Source: Pseudomonas sp. GM80
GTDB taxonomy: Bacteria > Pseudomonadota > Gammaproteobacteria > Pseudomonadales > Pseudomonadaceae
Direction: 5' to 3'
Assembly: GCF_000282515.1 (NCBI RefSeq)
Contig: NZ_AKJD01000150.1
Span: forward strand, 19,521-83,520
DNA length: 64,000 nt
The position numbers and the translations under genes are program-made. Positions 56,884 to 64,000 of this stretch are shown in pieces (position 1 is the first letter of the stretch; each line of letters starts with the position of its first letter). The notes beneath the pieces are model-generated. The model was not told where the DNA came from. It saw only the letters and a program-made list of their open reading frames with translations, and made no database searches.

Positions 56884-57825
56884 TTACTCCTCTGCCCCGG
56901 CAGCTGAATGCGAACTCGAGTCAATTTCCGTGGCCGCCACTTCTTTCTCTTTCTTCTCGTGCTTCAGTGGCTTGCCCGGCTTCATACCTTCGTACTTGTC
57001 GACGATGATCTGGAACTGGTTCGGCGTGACCGAGGAGTAGAGCTCGACTGGGTTGTTCTGGCTTGGCTTGGCAAGGGCTGCGTATTCAGCTTGATCAAGC
57101 TGTTTAGGTGACTTCTTGACTTCACTTACCCAGGCGTCGAAATCTTCCTGAGTGGTGGAAATAGCTTTGAACTTCATGCCGGTGAAACCCGCGCCGCTGT
57201 AGTTGGCGGAGATACCGTCCATTTCAGCGTTACGGTCAGCGATCAGGTGCAGCTTGGTCTGCATGCCCGCCATCGCGTAGATCTGGCCGCCCAGACCCGG
57301 GATGAAGAACGAGTTCATCACAGCGTCAGAGGTGATCTTGAAGTTGATTGGCGTGTGCGCCGGGAACACGATCTTGTTGACCGTGGCGATGCCTTGTTCC
57401 GGGTAGATGAACAGCCACTTCCAGTCCAGCGCGACCACTTCGATGGTCACAGGCTTGACGTCGGATTCGATTGGACGATACGGGTCCAGTTCGTGGGTGG
57501 AGATGTAGGTGATGTAACCCAGGGCAATGATGATCAGGACCGGGATGGTCCAGACTGCCACTTCGATTTTGGTCGAGTGCGACCATTTCGGGGTGTAGAC
57601 GGCGTTCTTGTTCGACGCGCGGTATTTCCAGGCGAACAGGAAGGTCATGACGATAACCGGCACAACGACCAACAGCATCAGCAGGGTCGCGGTGATGATC
57701 AGGTTGCGCTGTTCCAGGCCGACCTGGCCCGTTGGATTGAGCAAGGTCATGTTGCAGCCTCCCAGCAACAACGTGCCGAGCAGCGGCACTAGGCCTAGTA
57801 ATCTGGGGTACCTGTTTTTACTCAT
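56884..57825 (-). CDS. cyoA: Cytochrome bo3 ubiquinol oxidase subunit II (lipoprotein)
   Basis: The 313-aa product starts at 57825 (MSKNRYPRLLGLVPLLGTLLLGGCNMTLLNPTG). It has a lipobox ending at Cys24 or so, two membrane helices (to about residue 105) and a periplasmic cupredoxin-like domain (VVALDWKWLFIYPEQGIATVNKIVFPAHTPINFKITSDAVMNSFFIPGLGGQIYAM). The copper-binding residues of cytochrome c oxidase are absent, as expected for a quinol oxidase. It is the first gene of cyoABCDE. Confidence 0.97.
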   Translation of the reverse strand: MSKNRYPRLLGLVPLLGTLLLGGCNMTLLNPTGQVGLEQRNLIITATLLMLLVVVPVIVMTFLFAWKYRASNKNAVYTPKWSHSTKIEVAVWTIPVLIIIALGYITYISTHELDPYRPIESDVKPVTIEVVALDWKWLFIYPEQGIATVNKIVFPAHTPINFKITSDAVMNSFFIPGLGGQIYAMAGMQTKLHLIADRNAEMDGISANYSGAGFTGMKFKAISTTQEDFDAWVSEVKKSPKQLDQAEYAALAKPSQNNPVELYSSVTPNQFQIIVDKYEGMKPGKPLKHEKKEKEVAATEIDSSSHSAAGAEE

Positions 57826-58665
57826 CTCACGACCTCTAAAGCAGCTTGCGCAATGCAGTTGGGTTTTGATCGCCAACACTTCACCCTGCCAAGGGTTGGC
57901 ATTTTCTTTGGATTGAATAAGGGCCGCCCGTCGCGCGTCAGACGCTCGACAAATCCTGGGACAGCGTTAAGTTCTTATTCGAATTCGTGGTCAAAGGCCT
58001 TGTTACAGACCAATTCCATTTGGTGCGGAAAGTTGGAAGGCACCGACACCTGGGTGTCTTGAAAGCCTTCCGACTTGCTCGACACCCGACTTTCTGCGCA
58101 GCGCCTTAATAAAGTCTTCCTTAATAAAGGCTGAACAGTGCCGGGAATTCAGTGCGGGCGATTGTAGATAGGTAGCGCCCTATACACCATGTCTTATCCC
58201 GAAATAATTTTTATCCGTTCGAGCAACAATCCATCACCATTTTTGCAAAAGTTCCGCATGTTATCGAAATCGATTCTCAACAAAAACACCAAAAAATGTA
58301 GGTGTATCCGCCTCAGTTCAGACAGCTCCGAAGGCTTTTTCTGAACCCCCGATCGGCGCAAAGCCCGATATTCCAAGGGCTCTGGCCATTTGCCAGAGCG
58401 TGTTAAAACTGCCTGATCTGGCACTTGCGTTCAAAAGCCGCAAAACGTTGAAACAGACCAATGATTTTGTGTAACAAGAGACCAATCCGGCACTTCGCGA
58501 CACCCTGCGACACGGCGCGTGTGACAACATGTCGCACACTCGCCGCACCCACTATTGCCGTTCGTCACGGTGTTTTCACAAACACTCTGAAATGCAAAAC
58601 GCCCCGATTTGCTGATCCGCAAATCGAGGCGTTTTCTGTATCGGCCTGATCGCCGAATAGTTGAC
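57826..58665. other. Long non-coding leader/intergenic region between cyoA and dsbB
   Basis: The 840 bp hold no credible gene. A direct repeat CCTTAATAAAG lies at 58104-58114 and 58119-58129 (15-bp period), about 280 bp upstream of cyoA. The stretch 58190-58310 is AT-rich and could hold the cyo promoter. The right end is the dsbB terminator. Confidence 0.6.
58596..58635. terminator. Terminator downstream of dsbB
   Basis: AAAACGCCCCGATTTGC pairs with GCAAATCGAGGCGTTTT with one mismatch and a 6-nt loop, 30 bp beyond the dsbB stop. The A- and T-runs suit termination in both directions. Confidence 0.88.
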
Positions 58666-59175
58666 TCAGCGCAGTGCTTTTCGGTTACGCGAGGTCAAGA
58701 GCGGCACCAGGATCACCACCAGCACGAACGCCACCAGCGCCCATTGCGCCAGCGACAGACCGAGGATCGGCGGGTACGGCGTCGAGCAGAAACCGTCGAC
58801 CTGGAAGCCCAGCGGGAAGATCTTCGCCAGTGGCAGATCATCGACAATCGGCTGCAGCACATCGATGCCACAGCTGACCGCCGGGTAGAACTGCGTGTAC
58901 ACGTGATGCCCGGCCACTCCGGCGCCGGCAATCGCACAGATCACCACCAACACTTCAAACACGGTAATGCTGCGGTGGGTGCGCATGGCCGCGCCAATGA
59001 AGGCGAAGAGCGCAATCAGCAGCAACGCATAACGTTGCAGAATGCACAGCGGGCATGGCGCCTCACCGAGCACGATTTGCATGTAAAGCGCGCCACCGAT
59101 CAGCGCCAGGCAGATGATCCCCAACAGCACCAGAAAGCGCCGCTCACGGCCCAACCGAATCGTTTCCTCGCTCAT
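58666..59175 (-). CDS. dsbB: Disulfide bond formation protein DsbB
   Basis: DsbB reoxidises periplasmic DsbA and passes electrons to ubiquinone. The 169-aa protein has four membrane helices. The quinone-proximal pair is in CPLCILQRYALL (about residues 36-47), and the second periplasmic Cys pair is in YPAVSCGIDVL and VDGFCSTPYPPILGLSLAQW (about residues 99 and 122). It is monocistronic and next to the cyo operon, whose oxidase can drain the quinol it makes. Confidence 0.95.
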   Translation of the reverse strand: MSEETIRLGRERRFLVLLGIICLALIGGALYMQIVLGEAPCPLCILQRYALLLIALFAFIGAAMRTHRSITVFEVLVVICAIAGAGVAGHHVYTQFYPAVSCGIDVLQPIVDDLPLAKIFPLGFQVDGFCSTPYPPILGLSLAQWALVAFVLVVILVPLLTSRNRKALR

Positions 59176-59316
59176 CGCGTTTCCCTTTTATGTCCATGGT
59201 TCAGCCGGCTCGCGACTGAAGGTTGTCGCAAGTCTACACCGGGGCAATAAACGATAAAGCGGTTAAGCAACCATTAAGTCGTAGTGAGGTTTGCCAAATC
59301 AGAATGGTGTAACGGC

Positions 59317-59407
59317 CATCGCGGGCAAGCCCGCTCCCACAGGATTGGCGGCGTACAAAAAATCTGTGAACGACGCCTGACCTGTGGGAGCGGGCTTGCC
59401 CGCGATG
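59317..59407. repeat. REPIN: two inverted Pseudomonas REP sequences
   Basis: The 27-nt left copy (59317-59343, with GCGGGCAAGCCCGCTCCCAC) is the exact reverse complement of the right copy (59381-59407), with a 37-bp spacer. This is the usual REPIN form of fluorescent pseudomonads, sitting between the 3' end of hmp and the dsbB promoter region. Confidence 0.9.
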
Positions 59408-59426
59408 AAGGCGACTCGGTCTTGGA

Positions 59427-60608
59427 TCATTCCAAAGCCGAGGCCGGCCCAAAGAACTCGTAACGGCTTTGCTTCTCCGGCACACCCAACGCTTTCAAAT
59501 GGCGCTTGATCGCGCCCATGAACCCCTTCGGCCCAAGGAAGTAAGCGTCGACATCACGCTGCTCCGGCAGCCATTCGCCGAGCAATTCCTGGTTCAGCAT
59601 TCCGACCTTGTCCGCCGCCGGGCTCACGCCATCGTCTTCGGCGTAGCAGTAGAAACGTTTGAGCTGCGGATGACGCGCCGCCAAGCCATCGATCCAGTCA
59701 CGAAACGCATGAACACTGCCATTGCGCGCGCAGTGGATAAAGTGCACCGGCCGCTCGGTTTCCAGCGCCGCTTCGAGCATCGCCAGGGTCGGGGTGATAC
59801 CGACGCCGCCGCTGATCAGCACCAGCGGTTTGTCGCTGGCGGTCAGGGTGAACTCACCCGATGGCGGGAACAACTGAATGCTCGCGCCGACATGCAACTG
59901 ATCGTGCAGATGGTTGGACGCGCGGCCACCCGGTTCGCGTTTGACGCTGATACGGTACTGACCTTTATTAGCCAGCGCCGACAGCGAGTAGTTACGGCGG
60001 ATTTCTTCGCCGTCGAGGATCAGCTTCATACCGATGTACTGACCCGGCTCAGCCGCCAGAATCGGGCCTTTGTCGGCAGGCTCAAAGTAAAAGGAGATGA
60101 TTTCCGCACTCTCCTCGACTTTGGCCGCGACGATGAATTCACGCGCGCCGCGCCAGCCGCCGACTGCTTGTTCTTTCTGGTCATAAATAGCGGTTTCGGC
60201 GCCGATCAGGATGTCAGCCAGTTGACCGTACGCTGCGCCCCAGGCGCTCATCACTTCAGGCGTGGCAATTTCTTCGCCGAGCACTTCGGAGATGGCGCGC
60301 AGCAGGCAGGCGCCAACGATCGGGTAGTGCTCCGGGAGGATTTGCAGGGCGACGTGCTTGTTGATGATTTTCGCCACCAGATCGCCCAACTGATCGAGTT
60401 GATCGATGTGGCGGGCGTACATCAGCACACCATTGGCCAAGGCACGCGGCTGGTCGCCGCTGGCCTGATGCGCCTGGTTGAACAACGGGCGCACTTCAGG
60501 GTATTCAGAGAGCATCATGCGATAGAAGTGCGTGATCAGCGCTTCGCCGCCGCTTTCCAGCAGAGGCACGGTGGATTTGACGATGGCACGATCCTGGACG
60601 CTAAGCAT
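59427..60608 (-). CDS. hmp: Flavohaemoglobin, nitric oxide dioxygenase
   Basis: This cytoplasmic enzyme converts nitric oxide to nitrate with NAD(P)H. The 393-aa product has an N-terminal globin domain (haem-proximal His in KHVALQILPEHYPIVGACLL, about residue 85; distal Tyr in ITHFYRMML). An FAD domain (EEIRRNYSLSALANKGQYRISVKREPGG, about residues 200-230) and an NAD domain with LISGGVGITPTLAML follow. It corresponds to Fhp of P. aeruginosa. The AGGAGT site fixes the start at 60608. It is divergent from norR with NorR sites between. Confidence 0.95.
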   Translation of the reverse strand: MLSVQDRAIVKSTVPLLESGGEALITHFYRMMLSEYPEVRPLFNQAHQASGDQPRALANGVLMYARHIDQLDQLGDLVAKIINKHVALQILPEHYPIVGACLLRAISEVLGEEIATPEVMSAWGAAYGQLADILIGAETAIYDQKEQAVGGWRGAREFIVAAKVEESAEIISFYFEPADKGPILAAEPGQYIGMKLILDGEEIRRNYSLSALANKGQYRISVKREPGGRASNHLHDQLHVGASIQLFPPSGEFTLTASDKPLVLISGGVGITPTLAMLEAALETERPVHFIHCARNGSVHAFRDWIDGLAARHPQLKRFYCYAEDDGVSPAADKVGMLNQELLGEWLPEQRDVDAYFLGPKGFMGAIKRHLKALGVPEKQSRYEFFGPASALE

Positions 60609-60650
60609 AAGAGTGACTCCTGAGCTTCTTTGAAAAGTTACTTTTGCTTT

Positions 60651-60666
60651 ATCAGTTTCCGTGCCA
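60651..60666 (-). promoter_or_regulatory. Candidate sigma54 promoter of hmp
   Basis: On the minus strand TGGCAC is followed by GGAAA and CTGAT, close to the TGGCAC-N5-TTGCA consensus but with GA in place of the -12 GC. It lies 43 bp upstream of hmp and downstream of the three NorR sites, as expected of a NorR/sigma54 target. Confidence 0.55.
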
Positions 60667-60707
60667 ACTTTTTAATCCATATAAATCAATAGCTTGAAAA
60701 CAAGATA

Positions 60708-60763
60708 GTCATAATGACTCAAGAAGACTTATAGTCATCCAGACTACATCTTGTCTCTTTGAC
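60708..60763. promoter_or_regulatory. Three NorR enhancer sites between hmp and norR
   Basis: GTCATAATGAC (60708-60718, the perfect GTCA-N3-TGAC form), GTCATCCAGAC (60734-60744) and GTCTCTTTGAC (60753-60763) all fit the GT-N7-AC core. E. coli norVW also has three NorR sites. Their place in the divergent region suits activation of hmp and autoregulation of norR. Confidence 0.8.
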
Positions 60764-60772
60764 TACAAGACC

Positions 60773-62329
60773 ATGACTGCCAAATCCCTGCTCACCGCTC
60801 TGCTGCCCCTGGTCTCTGACCTGTCCCGCGAATTGCCCGAGGGCGAACGCTATCGACGCCTGCTCGAAGCCATGCGCGCCTTGCTGCCGTGCGATGCCGC
60901 CGCGTTGTTGCGCCTGGACGGCGAATCGCTGGTGCCGCTGGCGGTGGATGGCTTGAGCACCGACACCCTCGGCCGGCGCTTCAAAGTCAGCGAGCATCCG
61001 CGTTTCGAAATCCTCCTGGCCGGTGCCGGGCCGACCCGCTTTGCCGCTGACAGTGACCTGCCCGACCCTTATGACGGCCTGGTCGACGGCCTCGACGAAC
61101 ACCTCGAAGTCCACGATTGCCTCGGCTGTCCGCTGTTTGTCGATGAAAAACTCTGGGGCCTGATCACCCTCGACGCCCTCGATCCCGAGCGATTTGAACC
61201 GATCGAACTCGATGCCCTGCAAGCCTTCGCCAGCCTCGCGGCGGCCACGGTCAATGCCGCCGAACGCATCGAACGCCTGGCGACTCGCGCCGAAGACGAG
61301 CACCAGCGCGCCGAGGTCTACCGTCAGGCCAGCGGCCAACAGAACCGCGAAATGATCGGCCAGAGCAAAGCCCTCAAACGCTTGGTGGAAGAAATCAATC
61401 TGGTCGGCGGCAGTGACCTGACCGTATTGATCACCGGTGAAACCGGGGTCGGCAAAGAACTGGTAGCGCAGGCGATCCACGCCGCTTCAGCGCGTGCCGA
61501 CAAACCGATCATCAGCCTCAATTGCGCCGCCCTCCCCGACACACTGGTCGAAAGCGAATTGTTCGGCCACGTGCGCGGCGCGTTCACCGGTGCCACCAGT
61601 GACCGTCGTGGCAAATTCGAACTGGCCAACGGCGGCACGCTGTTTCTCGATGAAGTCGGCGAGTTGTCGCTGACGGTGCAGGCCAAGTTGCTGCGCGTCT
61701 TGCAGAGCGGGCAGTTGCAGCGTTTGGGTTCGGACAAGGAACACCAGGTCGATGTGCGCCTGATCGCCGCGACCAATCGTGACCTGGCGGAAGAAGTCCG
61801 CAGCGGGCGTTATCGCGCCGACTTCTACCATCGTTTGAGCGTGTACCCATTAAAGGTACCGGCGCTGCGTGATCGTGGTCGCGATGTGTTGTTGCTCAGC
61901 GGTTTTTTCCTCGAACAGAATCGCTCGCGCATGGGCCTCAACAGCCTGCGCCTGAACAGCGACGCCCAGGACGCCCTGCTCGCCTACACTTGGCCGGGCA
62001 ACGTGCGCGAACTGGAGCACTTGATCGGCCGCAGCGCGTTGAAGGCTTTGGGCAACTGCAAGGTGCGGCCGAAGATCCTCAGCCTGAGTGCGGCGGATCT
62101 GGATTTGCCGCATGAGGTTGTGGATAACTCGACCGCACCGACTGCCGAAGTTGCAGTGGCGGCGCCGTTGATCAACGGCGATTTGCGCAGTGCCACTGAG
62201 GAGTATCAGCGCCGTTTGATCAGTGCGGCGCTGGAACGCAATCAGGATAACTGGGCAAGCGCAGCGCGGGAGCTGGGGCTGGATCGGGCGAATCTTGGGC
62301 GGATGGCCAAGCGGTTGGGAATGAAATAA
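60773..62329 (+). CDS. norR: NorR-type nitric oxide-responsive sigma54 activator (FhpR)
   Basis: The 518-aa regulator has an N-terminal GAF domain (about residues 1-165) that senses nitric oxide through iron. The AAA+ domain has Walker A (GETGVGKELVAQAI) and the sigma54-contacting GAFTGATSDRRG. The C-terminal Fis-type HTH is in NWASAARELGLDRANLGRMAKRLG. It is divergent from the flavohaemoglobin gene, and the pair matches fhpR-fhp of P. aeruginosa. All key loops are present, so it should be functional. Confidence 0.95.
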   Translation: MTAKSLLTALLPLVSDLSRELPEGERYRRLLEAMRALLPCDAAALLRLDGESLVPLAVDGLSTDTLGRRFKVSEHPRFEILLAGAGPTRFAADSDLPDPYDGLVDGLDEHLEVHDCLGCPLFVDEKLWGLITLDALDPERFEPIELDALQAFASLAAATVNAAERIERLATRAEDEHQRAEVYRQASGQQNREMIGQSKALKRLVEEINLVGGSDLTVLITGETGVGKELVAQAIHAASARADKPIISLNCAALPDTLVESELFGHVRGAFTGATSDRRGKFELANGGTLFLDEVGELSLTVQAKLLRVLQSGQLQRLGSDKEHQVDVRLIAATNRDLAEEVRSGRYRADFYHRLSVYPLKVPALRDRGRDVLLLSGFFLEQNRSRMGLNSLRLNSDAQDALLAYTWPGNVRELEHLIGRSALKALGNCKVRPKILSLSAADLDLPHEVVDNSTAPTAEVAVAAPLINGDLRSATEEYQRRLISAALERNQDNWASAARELGLDRANLGRMAKRLGMK

Positions 62330-62387
62330 CCCCATCAACTGGCTTGAGTGGATTCCCTCACCAGAGGATATTTTCACAGGCCACTCC

Positions 62388-62420
62388 GTAGGAGCTGCCG
62401 CAGGCTGCGATCTTTTGATC
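62388..62420. repeat. Pseudomonas REP-like element
   Basis: GTAGGAGCTGCCGCAGGCTG continues into CGATCTTTTGATC, a second copy of the element at 37494-37520. It lies between norR and cheV. Confidence 0.75.
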
Positions 62421-62529
62421 TTCACCTGCCCAATGGCCCTAAAGCCTGCCCCCGACAAGTCGATAACCCGGCATCAATAGTTTCTGGCGATTTCCACCCT
62501 CGCCCACCACCTTTCCACAGAAGGTTTAT

Positions 62530-63432
62530 ATGTCCTCCACCAAAGCCCGCGCAGATTCACTTTCGCTTCTGCTGTTTACCTTGCGCAGCGGCAAGTTGAT
62601 GGCGATCAACCTGCTGAAAGTCAGTGAAATCATCCCCTGCCCGCCGCTGACCAAGCTGCCGGAGTCGCACCCGCACGTGAAGGGCATCGCCACTTTGCGC
62701 GGCGCGTCGCTGTCGGTCATCGACCTCAGCCGCGCCATCGGCGAGCGGCCGCTGGAAGACCCGAACGGCGGCTGCCTGATCGTCACCGACGTCAGCCGTT
62801 CCAAGCAGGGCCTGCACGTGCAGGCGGTGAGCAAAATCGTCCATTGCCTGACCACTGACATCAAACCGCCGCCGTTCGGCTCCGGTGGCTCGCGCGCCTA
62901 CATCACTGGCGTGACTTCGGTGGACGGCACGCTGGTGCAGGTGCTCGACATTGAAAAGGTTATCCACAGCATCGCCCCGGCGCAGATCGAAATGGCCCCG
63001 ACCGACCTGACCATGGAAGACGCCGAAGTGCTCGGCAACGCGCGGATTCTGGTGGTCGATGACAGCCAGGTGGCGCTGCAACAATCGGTGCACACTCTGC
63101 GCAACCTCGGTCTGCAATGCCATACCGCGCGCAGCGCCAAGGAAGCCATCGACTGCCTGCTCGACCTGCAAGGCACGGCGCAGCAGATCAACCTGATCGT
63201 CTCCGACATCGAGATGTCCGAAATGGACGGCTACGCCTTCACCCGCACCCTGCGCGAGACGCCGGACTTCGCCCACCTCTACGTGCTGCTGCACACCTCG
63301 CTCGACAGCGCGATGAACAGCGAGAAAGCCCGACTGGCCGGGGCGAACGGCGTGCTGACCAAGTTCTCCTCGCCGGAACTGACCCACTGCCTGATCGAAG
63401 CGGCCAAACACGTCGCGGCGCACGGGCACTGA
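62530..63432 (+). CDS. cheV: Chemotaxis coupling protein CheV
   Basis: CheV links chemoreceptors to CheA and is itself phosphorylated. The 300-aa protein has an N-terminal CheW-like domain (about residues 8-155, SLLLFTLRSGKLMAINLLKVSEIIPCPPLTKLPESHPHVKGIATLRG). Its C-terminal receiver domain has RILVVDDSQVALQQ, the phospho-Asp in LIVSDIEMSEMDGYAF and the Lys in GVLTKFSSPEL. AGAAGG precedes the start. The full two-domain structure is intact. Confidence 0.95.
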   Translation: MSSTKARADSLSLLLFTLRSGKLMAINLLKVSEIIPCPPLTKLPESHPHVKGIATLRGASLSVIDLSRAIGERPLEDPNGGCLIVTDVSRSKQGLHVQAVSKIVHCLTTDIKPPPFGSGGSRAYITGVTSVDGTLVQVLDIEKVIHSIAPAQIEMAPTDLTMEDAEVLGNARILVVDDSQVALQQSVHTLRNLGLQCHTARSAKEAIDCLLDLQGTAQQINLIVSDIEMSEMDGYAFTRTLRETPDFAHLYVLLHTSLDSAMNSEKARLAGANGVLTKFSSPELTHCLIEAAKHVAAHGH

Positions 63433-63435
63433 GTC

Positions 63436-63921
63436 TTGGGCGAGACGTACTGTTTTTTGATGCGCCGCGACCTTGGCAAGGACGCGCTGGATGCGCTTCT
63501 GCCTCAAGGTATTGGGCTGTGCACCTACTCCGTCGAAGTGGCGGCGGAGGTGCATGACTTGATGCAGCTCGGCTACCGCGAAGGTGGCGGCCGGGTGCCA
63601 GCGCTGGACGCTTGGCAGAAGCAGTTCGAGAGCGATCCTGAATACGATCCGACACTGTGCTTTATTGCCCGCGATGCCGAGGGTGTCGTCGGTGTGGCGC
63701 AATGCTGGACCAGTGCCTATATCAAGAATCTGGTGGTGCATCCACGGATGCAGGGGCGCGGGTTGGGCCGGGCGTTGTTGCTTAACGCATTCAACGCATT
63801 TCAGCAGCGGCGTGAAGGCTTTGTTGATTTGAAGGTGCTGGAAGACAACCTGCGGGCGCAGCGCTTGTATGAAAGTGCCGGCATGTACGTAGTCCGCCGC
63901 GAGTTGGTGCCGGACCTGTAA
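63436..63921 (+). CDS. GNAT-family acetyltransferase
   Basis: The 161-aa product (start TTG at 63436, or ATG at 63460) has the acetyl-CoA fold: LCFIARDAEGVVGVAQCWTSAYIKNLVVHPRMQGRGLGRALLLNAFNAF with the RGLGRAL pocket (about residues 110-116) and VLEDNLRAQRLYESAGMYVVRREL. It follows cheV by 3 bp, so it may be cotranscribed. The substrate is unknown. Confidence 0.85.
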   Translation: MGETYCFLMRRDLGKDALDALLPQGIGLCTYSVEVAAEVHDLMQLGYREGGGRVPALDAWQKQFESDPEYDPTLCFIARDAEGVVGVAQCWTSAYIKNLVVHPRMQGRGLGRALLLNAFNAFQQRREGFVDLKVLEDNLRAQRLYESAGMYVVRRELVPDL

Positions 63922-63926
63922 AGTCA

Positions 63927-64000
63927 AAAGATCGCAGCCTTCGGCAGCTCCTACAGGGAAACGCATATCCATGTAGGAGCTGCCGAAGGCCGCGATCTTT
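63927..64000. repeat. Inverted pair of REP-like elements (REPIN form)
   Basis: A 29-nt copy at 63927-63955 (AAAGATCGCAGCCTTCGGCA...) is followed 16 bp later by its near-perfect reverse complement at 63972-64000, with one mismatch. It is the same family as 62388 and 37494 but with a CCTTCGG variant core. The right copy ends at the window edge. Confidence 0.85.

Noticed and set aside
58249..58285. Fur-box-like word (ATCGAAATCGATTCTCA) upstream of cyoA
   Set aside because: It has only a partial match to the 19-bp Fur consensus and lies over 400 bp from the gene; not strong enough to report as a site.

Overview
The window reads as a chromosome segment of a fluorescent-group Pseudomonas. The host genes (secFD-yajC-tgt-queA, cyoABCDE, dsbB, the flavohaemoglobin/NorR pair, cheV) have high-GC Pseudomonas codon use. 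Pseudomonas-type REP palindromes (a REPIN near 59.3 kb and GGAGCTGCCG-type repeats near 37.5, 62.4 and 63.95 kb) also lie between host genes.

Left host block (1-4796): the start of secF, then secD, yajC, tgt and queA on the minus strand (protein export and queuosine tRNA modification), followed by a plus-strand tRNA-Leu(CAA) gene with its own sigma70-type promoter.

Prophage (about 4783-37428, 32.6 kb): a P2-related contractile-tailed prophage sits in the 3' end of tRNA-Leu. A 14-bp core is repeated at both ends, and the displaced host terminator lies just beyond the right copy. From left to right it holds: (a) a cargo zone with a small membrane-anchored protein, about 1 kb of repeat-rich DNA without genes, a LexA-controlled umuDC pair and an AT-rich DUF5677-type gene; (b) a long minus-strand late operon with spike, hub, fibre, baseplate, tape measure, frameshifted tail chaperone, lysis cassette (spanins Rz/Rz1, endolysin, holin-like), tube, sheath and capsid genes; (c) plus-strand terminase and portal, and an Ogr/Delta-type late activator; (d) a repressor/Cro-like switch; (e) plus-strand early genes including a 901-aa primase-helicase and an excisionase-like protein; and (f) a minus-strand tyrosine integrase. 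Tail sheath and tube resemble the DUF2586/DUF2597 (HP1/K139-like) type rather than classical P2 FI/FII. All modules expected for a functional phage are present. The one structural oddity is a terminase frame that runs about 250 bp into the portal gene.

Right host block (37438-64000): small conserved proteins, a bacterial PH-domain protein, a PhoD-like metallophosphatase, a YefM/YoeB toxin-antitoxin pair, an acetylornithine-type aminotransferase with a divergent LysR regulator, and two acetyltransferases. An msrA-dipZ-msrB methionine-sulfoxide repair operon lies divergent from a two-component system. Next come a RidA-like protein, a HigBA-type pair, the cyoABCDE cytochrome bo3 operon, dsbB, and hmp with a divergent norR. 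Three NorR sites and a degenerate sigma54 promoter sit between hmp and norR. CheV and a GNAT protein close the block.

The less ordinary signals are the paired 11-bp-spaced TGGCGTA repeats in both attachment arms, the canonical -1 frameshift site in the tail chaperone, the cargo zone with its repeat-rich non-coding stretch, and the terminase/portal overlap. No CRISPR array or rRNA was seen.
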